Below the pieces are notes generated by a model. That model was not told the DNA's origin. It did no database searches and worked only from the letters and a program-made list of their open reading frames with translations. Below are positions 33,289 to 39,760 of a stretch of DNA of 39,760 nt, one piece after another; the stretch's first letter is position 1; each line of letters starts with the position of its first letter. The stretch lies in the NCBI GenBank assembly GCA_023664775.1, contig JAMPEW010000029.1, positions 1 to 39,760 on the forward strand. Direction: 5' to 3'. Origin of the DNA: Clostridium sp. (GTDB lineage Bacteria > Bacillota > Clostridia > Lachnospirales > Lachnospiraceae). A program made the position numbers and the translations under genes.

Positions 33289-34413
33289 ATGCTTTTTATA
33301 AAAGCTGAAGACTTAAAATATGGCATGCGTCTAGCAAAGCCGATTTACAATAAGACAGGTGTCCTGCTTTATGAGCGCAACACAGGACTTACGATGCAGG
33401 GTATAGAGAGTGTGAAGAATTTTGGCCTTCTCGGACTTTATATTCTTGAGCCGGCAGAACCTGTTCCGCCTATGACAGAGGAGGATTTGGATTTCGAGAG
33501 ATTTCAGACTATGGCAGTGTTTAGCATACGTGAGGAGCTTGACAGCCTCATAGCAGGAAGGGAACCGAAAAATTTAAAGCGTCTTTCACATGCAATTATC
33601 ACGAATTACGGAAGGCTCGACCATAAGATTTCATTTACGCAAAATCTTAGAAGTACTACGGATTATGTATATAAGCATGTAATAAATACAGCCATACTTT
33701 CTGCGCTTATTTCTTCTCATGCGGGAATCGGTCCTAACGAGCAGGAGGAGCTTGTGCTTGCAGCTCTTTTGCATGATACAGGTAAGCTTCTGCTTCCAAG
33801 CAGGGTAAGGGATAAATATGATGATTATGATGCCAATGACATGGTAATGGTAAGAAAATTTCAGGCGGACGGACTTGGTCTTATACGTCCGGAGCTTGGG
33901 CTTAACAGTGGCGTGAAGCGTGTTGTTGCACAGATGCATCGTATGGAATATGGCAGTGATGAAGGCGATGAGGGTAAGATACTGAAAAGCACCAAGGTAC
34001 TTAAGGTTGCAAATCTTTTTGATACAATGACATGTATGAAGCTTAACAGCGAATCTATATCTGAAATTGCAGCGATAAAGCATCTGCTTAAAAATCAGAA
34101 GGAATACGGCTCGGAAATCGTTGGGGCACTTGTTAAGAGCATCAATATTCTTACACCGGGAGTATGTATCGAACTCACGAACAAGGAAAAGGGTCTTGTT
34201 ATAACTGAAAATACGGATAACATTTTAAGACCGATGGTGCTTGGCTTCACAACAAACAAGATTTATGATTTGAGCAATGACAGTGTATACAAAAAGTATA
34301 AGATTGTTGATATTATGAAGACGATGGATAACCGTATTAAGGTTGACAATGAACGTCTTGAGGAATACAGAAACAGAGGCGATAGTGCATTTACAGACCG
34401 TCGCAGAGGATAA
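33289..34413 (+). CDS. HD-GYP-like signalling protein with degenerate motifs
   Basis: This is a 374-residue soluble protein. The N-terminal part (about 1-60: IKAEDLKYGMRLAKPIYNKTGVLLYERN) is the small beta domain often found before HD-GYP domains. The HD domain has YVYKHVINTAILSALI, then LLHDTGK, a variant of HDIGK with the HD pair intact. VAQMHRMEYG takes the position of the usual HHE-GYP segment, and VANLFDTMT replaces ADVFDALT. The GYP signature is absent and one metal-ligand aspartate is Asn, so cyclic di-GMP hydrolysis is doubtful. A C-terminal extension ends in DRRRG. The ribosome site GAGGAGG is seven bases before the ATG. The next gene starts three bases after the stop. Confidence 0.78.
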   Translation: MLFIKAEDLKYGMRLAKPIYNKTGVLLYERNTGLTMQGIESVKNFGLLGLYILEPAEPVPPMTEEDLDFERFQTMAVFSIREELDSLIAGREPKNLKRLSHAIITNYGRLDHKISFTQNLRSTTDYVYKHVINTAILSALISSHAGIGPNEQEELVLAALLHDTGKLLLPSRVRDKYDDYDANDMVMVRKFQADGLGLIRPELGLNSGVKRVVAQMHRMEYGSDEGDEGKILKSTKVLKVANLFDTMTCMKLNSESISEIAAIKHLLKNQKEYGSEIVGALVKSINILTPGVCIELTNKEKGLVITENTDNILRPMVLGFTTNKIYDLSNDSVYKKYKIVDIMKTMDNRIKVDNERLEEYRNRGDSAFTDRRRG

Positions 34414-34416
34414 AGC

Positions 34417-35541
34417 ATGGCAGAAAACGTATTTAACGAAAAACAGGATTACTTGATAGGTGCCAGGAATGAGGTCGTAAAACGTGACAGTATGGCGTCA
34501 GAGCTTGATAAGATGAGGGCGCATCAAAAAAAACTCACGAAAAATATTGCGGCAGAGGAAAAGTCCATAGCTGACGAAATCACAGCTACACTGAAAAAGC
34601 GTAAGCAGGAAATATCAAATACCTATGATGAGAGATTGGACGATAACCGGGCACGCAAGAAAAAGGTATCCTCAAAGCGTGACAAAAAGAAAAACCAAAG
34701 AATAAATCAGCGTATAGATGATGAGACAAAGGATATTCATAAAAATACACGTGAGCTTGAGGTAGAGATGAAAACCTTATTTAAAAAAAATAAGGTTCCG
34801 TCATTTTGCTCCACCAAGCTTTACTATGTCATGTTTATGCCTAGAGGAATTGCAGAGGTATTTGGACTGCTGGGTTGTTTCCTGCTTTTCTTTGCAGGAC
34901 TTCCGGCAGGCATAACGGCACTTGTGAAGATATTTGTTTTAGATGAAAAAAAGGATATAAATGTAGCCTTTTGGTGCGTGCTGATTGCGGCATGTCTTGT
35001 TATATTACAGCTTGTCATTTATTTTGCACTGTACAATACAACTAAGATACGTCACAGTGATGTTATAAAGCAGGGCAGAAGCATACGAGACAAAATGAAG
35101 GCGAATGACCGTCAGGCAGATGCCATCAAAAACTCGATTAGTAAGGATAAGGACGAAAGTGCATACAATTTAGATGCATATGATGAAAAGCTTGCAAACC
35201 TTGATGCTGAGGCTGATACAATAGGAGCAGAAAAGCAGGAGGCATTAAGGGCATTTGAAGCAGATACCAGGCAGCTTATCATAGATGAGATAAACGGAAG
35301 ACGCCTCCAGACCGTTGAGGATATGAAGGCGGAAAAAAAGGAACTTGAGGAAAAAATTGCCAAGGGTGAAAAAATGTATTCGGATAAGGTTCTGCAGATT
35401 ACAAATCAGTATGCTTCGTATTTGGGTGAGGAGCTTTGCAGGGAGGATAAGCTCAGCGACCTCATAGCAATTATGGAGGAAGGGCAGGCAGCCACTGTTT
35501 CCGAAGCAATCAACCTCTATAAGGGTAAGACGCCAAAGTAG
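34417..35541 (+). CDS. coiled-coil membrane protein of unknown function
   Basis: This is a 374-residue protein. A long, highly charged N-terminal coiled coil (about 18-125, rich in Lys, Glu and Asp) precedes two adjacent membrane helices (about 147-170 and 184-207) separated by a short loop. A second charged coiled coil (about 215-325) and a small C-terminal helical tail follow. With both coiled coils on the same, probably cytoplasmic, side it could be a scaffold or assembly factor. I recognise no family. It is co-transcribed with the HD-GYP-like gene (three-base gap), so the pair may form one signalling unit. Its last 25 bases overlap the end of yyaC on the other strand. Confidence 0.75.
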   Translation: MAENVFNEKQDYLIGARNEVVKRDSMASELDKMRAHQKKLTKNIAAEEKSIADEITATLKKRKQEISNTYDERLDDNRARKKKVSSKRDKKKNQRINQRIDDETKDIHKNTRELEVEMKTLFKKNKVPSFCSTKLYYVMFMPRGIAEVFGLLGCFLLFFAGLPAGITALVKIFVLDEKKDINVAFWCVLIAACLVILQLVIYFALYNTTKIRHSDVIKQGRSIRDKMKANDRQADAIKNSISKDKDESAYNLDAYDEKLANLDAEADTIGAEKQEALRAFEADTRQLIIDEINGRRLQTVEDMKAEKKELEEKIAKGEKMYSDKVLQITNQYASYLGEELCREDKLSDLIAIMEEGQAATVSEAINLYKGKTPK

Positions 35542-36089
35542 CCAATGGAATGCTTTAAGGCGTCTGCGATACAGTTTGCCAATGTGACAACAGTATAAAG
35601 CCTTGTGCTTTGTAAAAGACCAGAGTGGTGACCTGAAATATTTACGATACCAGTGATAGATATATCCCCTATCGCTGGTAATTTTTTATTTACACCCTTG
35701 CCTGGCAAGATAGGGGTATTGCTGACTGTAATATGCCCTACATGACAGCCCTGCCCTAGGGCAGCGTCCACTGCAATGATAAATGGATTTTCAATCTTCA
35801 TATTTATCTCGCTTATTGTTTCCCGTATGTTTAAGGCGTGTACAGGAGTTTGCAGACAGCCCATTACCTTAATCCGGCTGTCATAATTTACAAGCTGGTC
35901 GCCCACAAGCGGACCAAGGCAGTCGCCTGTCGCCCTGTCTGTTCCGATACACAGTATAATTGGCGTGTAGCTTGAAATCAAATCCTCCGGCATAAGCTCT
36001 GAAATGAAATCCCCTAATTCTATATATGAATAGCTGTTTAATGTATCAAAATACTGCATTATTGCATTTTCCTGAAGAATATTGTTCAT
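35517..36089 (-). CDS. yyaC: spore protease YyaC
   Basis: This is a 190-residue YyaC-family protein, a sporulation protein related to the germination protease GPR. Family motifs are IILCIGTDRATGDCLGPLVGDQL, then VHALNIRETI, IIAVDAALG and GDISITGIVNISG with the SGLLQSTRL segment. The GTDR-TGD and VDAALG aspartates occupy the positions of the GPR aspartic dyad. The ATG at 36089 has AGAGG six bases upstream. It is predicted to be expressed during sporulation. The neighbouring intergenic region has a perfect Spo0A box. The 3' end overlaps the coiled-coil gene convergently. Confidence 0.9.
   Translation of the reverse strand: MNNILQENAIMQYFDTLNSYSYIELGDFISELMPEDLISSYTPIILCIGTDRATGDCLGPLVGDQLVNYDSRIKVMGCLQTPVHALNIRETISEINMKIENPFIIAVDAALGQGCHVGHITVSNTPILPGKGVNKKLPAIGDISITGIVNISGHHSGLLQSTRLYTVVTLANCIADALKHSIGYFGVLPL
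35528..35565. terminator. inverted repeat at the overlapping ends of the coiled-coil gene and yyaC
   Basis: AGACGCCAAAG (35528-35538) pairs with CTTT-AA-GGCGTCT (35553-35565), with AA unpaired. It lies across both stop codons. No T-run is present, so termination would be weak or Rho-assisted. Confidence 0.4.
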
Positions 36090-36189
36090 ACATACCTCTG
36101 GCTTTACTTGGGTCAGTGATTATTATTAGCATATGCAGCTATTGTAGACAAATTGAAAAAATTTTAAACAAATACCCATAAATACATAT

Positions 36190-36196
36190 TGTCGAA
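36190..36196 (+). promoter_or_regulatory. Spo0A box (TGTCGAA)
   Basis: TGTCGAA matches the core 0A box exactly and sits in the 252-base gap between yyaC and the LysM gene, about 100 bases from yyaC and 145 from the LysM gene. A near match on the minus strand (TTCTGTCGCT, 36250-36241) lies 45 bases away. Confidence 0.45.
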
Positions 36197-36341
36197 ACAA
36201 AAAACAAATATAAAAAACATGCGATTGAAATTAAAGGGCAAGCGACAGAATTTGACTATGTAACGGTATGGGACATGCTATTCTCTCTTTATTACAGTAT
36301 GTAGCAATTGTCTAAAATAGTTTTAGAGAGAGGTGGAAGGA

Positions 36342-37586
36342 ATGATAGAAATCATCTATGACAAGTCAAAGGAAAAAGCGGAGAAGGAGGAAGAAAGCAG
36401 CAGGACTGTTGCAAATGACGACAGAAACAGTGATGCGAATGAAAACGCCGAAAATGTCAAGCTGCCGAAAAATATAAGACAAATAGGAAATCCCTGCGGG
36501 AATAAAAGAATTTACATAGAGGATTATGTCGTTACGTATCTTAATTATATATCAAGACCGGGAAGCACGCATGCGAGAGGGGCCATTCTGCTTGGAGAAA
36601 TGAAACATTCACAGGTAGGTGATATTGTATTTATAAGCGGGGCGGTGGATGCGCAGAATATTGAATTTGATATGGACGAGAGTAAATTTGACCAGGAGGT
36701 ATGGTCAGGGATATATGCGGAAATAAAGGAAAACTTCCCGGAGCTTTCCGTAGTGGGGTGGTTTCTATCAAGAATGGGTTTTTCCACTGCGGTAAATGAA
36801 AAAATAGAGAAAATGCACGTGGAAAATTTTTCGGGAAAAAATAAGGTTTTATATGTGACCGATTCCTTAGAATCAGAGGACGCATTTTATATGTATGAGA
36901 AAGGACAGCTTGTCAAGCAGAGAGGATATTATATATATTATGCGCAGAATGAGCCTATGCAGAGCTATATAATAAAGAAGAAAACGGGCATGGAGGAGGA
37001 GACAGACACAGAAATACACAGAAAGGACGAGGAGCTCATCAAGCAGTACCGTGAAAAAAATTCCCATGGAAAAGAGCCAAGGACTAATAATATCAGCCTT
37101 ATATATGTAGCAAGCTCATTTGTCGTATTGGTTATGCTTGCTATGGGAATAACTGTTATAAGCAATTATGATAAAATGAAGGAAATGGAAATATCCATTA
37201 ACAGGCTTGAGCTTACTGCAGATGCAAATGAGGATACGGTACAGGTGCTTGCCACAGAACAGAACGATAAAAATACTGAGGCAGAGCAAACTGTAACAGA
37301 TGCTGACAAAATGACAGCGGGACAGGCAGATATTGACACTGAAGCTGGAAAGCCTGCAGAAAACACAGAGGAGGATGTGACGAAAGAGCAGATACTTCCT
37401 GCAATGACGAACGGAAATCCTACCTATTATACGGTAAAGGCGGGAGATACGCTTTCCTCCATTGCTTACGAGGCATACGGTTCGGTTGTGTATGCCGAGG
37501 ATATTGCCAAGGCAAACAAAATGGATTTGGAGGATAACATATATGAGGGAGATGAAATATTACTTCCGGCAATTGACGCAAGATAG
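36342..37586 (+). CDS. membrane protein: inactive JAMM/MPN-like domain, TM helix, LysM domain
   Basis: The product is 414 residues from ATG 36342 (AGGTGGAAGG upstream; a GTG at 36333 is less likely). An acidic disordered start (1-45) is followed by an alpha/beta domain (about 55-212) that resembles the JAMM/MPN fold: YIEDYVVTYLNYI, GAILLGEM, ISGAVDAQN, VVGWFLSRMGFS (137-148), KVLYVTDSLESEDAFYMY and a closing YYIYYAQNE. The zinc motif GWxHSHPG of active deubiquitinase-type enzymes is replaced by GWFLSRMG, so catalysis is not expected. A charged linker, one TM helix (about 251-275), an acidic Thr/Glu-rich external stretch and a C-terminal LysM domain (about 366-412: YYTVKAGDTLSSIAYEAYG) follow. 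The MPN part would be cytoplasmic and LysM would bind peptidoglycan outside. It is first in a run with DUF5711 and CvpA genes. Confidence 0.78.
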   Translation: MIEIIYDKSKEKAEKEEESSRTVANDDRNSDANENAENVKLPKNIRQIGNPCGNKRIYIEDYVVTYLNYISRPGSTHARGAILLGEMKHSQVGDIVFISGAVDAQNIEFDMDESKFDQEVWSGIYAEIKENFPELSVVGWFLSRMGFSTAVNEKIEKMHVENFSGKNKVLYVTDSLESEDAFYMYEKGQLVKQRGYYIYYAQNEPMQSYIIKKKTGMEEETDTEIHRKDEELIKQYREKNSHGKEPRTNNISLIYVASSFVVLVMLAMGITVISNYDKMKEMEISINRLELTADANEDTVQVLATEQNDKNTEAEQTVTDADKMTAGQADIDTEAGKPAENTEEDVTKEQILPAMTNGNPTYYTVKAGDTLSSIAYEAYGSVVYAEDIAKANKMDLEDNIYEGDEILLPAIDAR

Positions 37587-37644
37587 CATTTAGATGTATA
37601 CTATTATGGATGTTTTTTAATTTCTAGTATATATGAGGAATAAC

Positions 37645-38883
37645 ATGAAGGATAAAAAAAGGAATAAAACGGACAATGTAGTATATATGGGCGGCTCTGA
37701 GGAAGCATTGAAAAACAATAAAGAGGCAGCATACAGGGCACGAAAACAAAAAAGTATAAAGATGACAGTTCTTTTGCTGGCAATCGTTATTGCGGCAGTC
37801 AGTGCCATTGTACTGTTAAATAGGGAATACCATAGCTATAAGGTTCAGGAGAGAAATGAAACTCAATATGAGAATACCGCAGGGTATGTCCAGTTTTGTG
37901 GCAATCTGCTTAAATACACACCTGACGGAGTGTCATATATTGATGCAAATGGAAATGTGGTGTGGACGGCAGGCGTAAATATGAAAATGCCTATGGCTGT
38001 AACAAGCGGAAGCTATGCTGCAGTTGCTGATATGAGCGGCAATGAGGTTTACATTTTCAGTGAGGAGGGTCAGGTAAGCAGCCTTACCATGCCATACACC
38101 ATCTGCGACGTGGATGTTGCCAATCAGGGCGCCTTTGCCGTTGTTTTAGAAAGTGAAAAAACAAATTATGTGAATATTTACGATAAAAACGGTGATAGTA
38201 TACATGAAATGCAGACGACCATAGGAAAGAGTGGTTATCCTCTTGATATAACCATTTCCAATGACGGCAGGAAATTATTTACAAGCTATATAAATGTAAA
38301 CTCAGGCACCGTGCAGAATAATCTTGCTGCATATAACTTAGGGGACGTAGGACAAAATGCCAACGCCGATAGAATGGTGGGTGGTTACAAGCTTGACGGA
38401 CAGATTGTGCCTAAGGTGCAGTTTATCAGCAATGATACCCTGGCTGCATTTGGAACAAGCAGCATAAAAATATATTCCATGAAGGAAAAACCGAATGAAA
38501 AGGCTGAAATTGATTTTGAGGGCGAAATAAGGAGTGTTTTTTATAATGAGGATTACATAGGCTTTGTTCAGGAGGAAAAATCAGATGATGGGGAATCGGG
38601 CTATGTGATGAGAGTGTATGATACAAGGGGAAATAAAAAATTTACGGAAACGATAGACTTTAACTATGATAATATATATGCTGCCGAAAAGGAGATAATC
38701 GTAACAGGCGATGTAAACTGTAAAATCATAAGAACAAGTGGAAGCATAAAATTTGACGGAATGTTGTCAGGAAAAATTTTAAGTATGGTTCCAAGCGGAA
38801 AGAAGCTTAGCTATGTTGTGGTATACGATGATGCTACGGAAATCATAAAATTAAAATCGGATAAGTCTTCCGAAAACGAGTAA
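37645..38883 (+). CDS. DUF5711 family membrane-anchored protein
   Basis: The product is 412 residues from ATG 37645, with GAGGA five bases upstream; an ATG at 37633 lies before that site. A charged cytoplasmic start (about 1-38) is followed by one membrane helix (about 39-59, VLLLAIVIAAVSAIVLL). A large external domain of repeated beta strands comes next (for example TPDGVSYIDANGNVVWTAG, SGSYAAVADMSGNEVYIFSEEG, YPLDITISNDGRKLFTSY), which has the look of a beta-propeller. I recognise it as DUF5711. The function is unknown. It lies 58 bases after the LysM gene and 21 bases before the CvpA gene, all in the same direction, suggesting an envelope-related unit. Confidence 0.82.
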   Translation: MKDKKRNKTDNVVYMGGSEEALKNNKEAAYRARKQKSIKMTVLLLAIVIAAVSAIVLLNREYHSYKVQERNETQYENTAGYVQFCGNLLKYTPDGVSYIDANGNVVWTAGVNMKMPMAVTSGSYAAVADMSGNEVYIFSEEGQVSSLTMPYTICDVDVANQGAFAVVLESEKTNYVNIYDKNGDSIHEMQTTIGKSGYPLDITISNDGRKLFTSYINVNSGTVQNNLAAYNLGDVGQNANADRMVGGYKLDGQIVPKVQFISNDTLAAFGTSSIKIYSMKEKPNEKAEIDFEGEIRSVFYNEDYIGFVQEEKSDDGESGYVMRVYDTRGNKKFTETIDFNYDNIYAAEKEIIVTGDVNCKIIRTSGSIKFDGMLSGKILSMVPSGKKLSYVVVYDDATEIIKLKSDKSSENE

Positions 38884-38904
38884 AGGTTGAATGTGGAGCA
38901 AAAG

Positions 38905-39684
38905 ATGAATTATCTCGCTGTTATTGTGGGCATTATTTTCATAGTATGCATATTTATAGGATATAAACACGGACTGTTCAGGTCGGCGCTTAAGCTTGTG
39001 CTGCTTGTACTGTCCTTGCTTTTGTCCTATTTTCTTTCACCTATGCTTGCTGATGCGATTATACAATATACAAATGTTGACGAATATTTCAAGACAAAAG
39101 CATATTCTGTTATAGAAAAAACCGTGAAGGAAAATGTTGAGGAAAATTTAAAGAATGAGCTTGGTATCACCTCGGAGGATGTAGTGGAGGAGATTACCGA
39201 TGAAGCTATGAAGGAGGACCCTGCAAAAGTGCAGCAGGTAGCTATAATAAATAAAATGAAGGTGCCTGAATTTATAAAAACCGCACTTATGGACAATAAC
39301 CATGACGAGGCAAGAAAAAGTTTGGGAGTAAACAGCTTTTACGAATACATTTCCACATATATAAGCCGCATGATTATAAATGCAATGGCATTTGTGCTGT
39401 CCTTTGCATTTCTTCTTATTATTTTTGCAATTGCAAGTATCATATCAGCGGTGGCTGTGCGTATTCCTATCATTGGAGGCATAAACCGCCTGGGTGGAAT
39501 GTTGTTTGGCTTTTTTGAGGCGCTTTTTATCGTGTGGATATGCTTTGTGCTTGTGGCGATTATTCCTGATACGCAAATCGGAAACTGGTTCTTTTCCCAA
39601 ATTGATGACAGCAGCATACTTACTATAATATATGAAAAAAATATATTTATGAAGGTAGTAACAGGGCTTAATCATTTATTGTAA
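38905..39684 (+). CDS. CvpA family membrane protein
   Basis: The product is 259 residues from ATG 38905, with GGAG seven bases upstream; TTG and GTG codons at 38887 and 38893 are possible but lack a site. Helices are at about 3-18, 22-42, 158-182 and 198-222. The family signature is visible at both ends: FIGYKHGLFRSALKLVLLVLS, and IIGGINRLGGMLFGFFEALFIVWICFVLV. Between helices 2 and 3 is a long charged insert (about 60-145), larger than in typical CvpA. CvpA proteins are linked to envelope integrity and bile-salt tolerance in enteric bacteria; in Firmicutes the role is unknown. No terminator hairpin is evident after the stop. Confidence 0.85.
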   Translation: MNYLAVIVGIIFIVCIFIGYKHGLFRSALKLVLLVLSLLLSYFLSPMLADAIIQYTNVDEYFKTKAYSVIEKTVKENVEENLKNELGITSEDVVEEITDEAMKEDPAKVQQVAIINKMKVPEFIKTALMDNNHDEARKSLGVNSFYEYISTYISRMIINAMAFVLSFAFLLIIFAIASIISAVAVRIPIIGGINRLGGMLFGFFEALFIVWICFVLVAIIPDTQIGNWFFSQIDDSSILTIIYEKNIFMKVVTGLNHLL

Positions 39685-39714
39685 TTTTAATTACATTTTT
39701 TTGCCAAAAAACTG

Positions 39715-39743
39715 TTGACATTCAAAAATCACTGTGCTATTAT
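39715..39743 (+). promoter_or_regulatory. strong SigA promoter at the window's right edge
   Basis: A perfect TTGACA (39715-39720), 17 bases, TATTAT (39738-39743). It drives a transcript that begins at about 39750 and lies outside the window. Confidence 0.85.
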
Positions 39744-39760
39744 CTAATAGCTGTCGCAAA

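Noticed and set aside
1-39760. CRISPR arrays, insertion sequences, prophage or integrase genes
   Set aside because: No regularly spaced repeats, transposase or integrase motifs were seen on either strand.

Overview
The window looks like chromosome of a low-to-medium G+C, endospore-forming, chemotactic Clostridia, most probably a Lachnospiraceae relative (Roseburia/Butyrivibrio/Agathobacter-like). This is inferred from gene content (CotJABC and YyaC spore proteins, T-box-controlled leuA, VanR/VanS-like pair, DUF5711 and CvpA envelope genes), from strong AGGAGG ribosome sites and from TTGACA-17-TATAAT style promoters. No rRNA is present, so the genus cannot be fixed.

Layout. 1-52: 3'-truncated tRNA-Gln(CTG) on the minus strand. 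214-3126: a small unknown gene, cvfB-like and ridA genes, then ilvE with a strong terminator. 3156-8270: a MacB-like ABC exporter (ATPase plus 877-residue permease) and a membrane protein fused to a spermidine-synthase-like domain. 8285-11061 (minus): a VanR-VanS two-component pair followed, across a terminator, by a VanY-like D,D-carboxypeptidase, with no resistance ligase nearby. 11356-12714: a small AT-rich island with a DUF3990 ADP-ribosyltransferase-like protein surrounded by short DUF3791-type genes, closed by a perfect 15-bp hairpin. 12804-15904: a second MacB-like exporter whose leader carries a GTTAG-N6-CTAAC palindrome. 15929-16461: a structured inverted repeat and a small membrane protein.

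16502-25980 is a complete chemosensory operon: PAS histidine kinase, REC-HD-GYP-like protein, CheR, CheB, a single-domain receiver, CheA, CheW and one transmembrane receptor. It has a SigA-type promoter and a bidirectional terminator. It lacks CheC, CheD and CheV, and its receptor core is the length of E. coli Tsr, so it looks like an additional signalling array rather than the usual Firmicutes swimming system.

26079-31399: an unknown 273-residue protein, the minus-strand cotJABC spore coat operon, a UPF0104 flippase-like protein converging on a phosphatase/uracil-DNA glycosylase operon, then a T-box leader. 31447-35541: leuA, an unexplained double-hairpin element, a degenerate HD-GYP protein and a coiled-coil membrane protein. 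35517-39760: yyaC (minus), an intergenic region with a perfect Spo0A box, then three consecutive envelope genes: a LysM protein with what looks like a catalytically dead JAMM/MPN domain, a DUF5711 protein and a CvpA-family protein. A perfectly spaced promoter at the right edge starts the next, unseen, transcript.

The best candidates for something undescribed are the pseudo-JAMM/TM/LysM protein and its two envelope partners, the chemosensory operon with its two unusual leading signalling proteins, and the double-hairpin element ahead of the HD-GYP gene.
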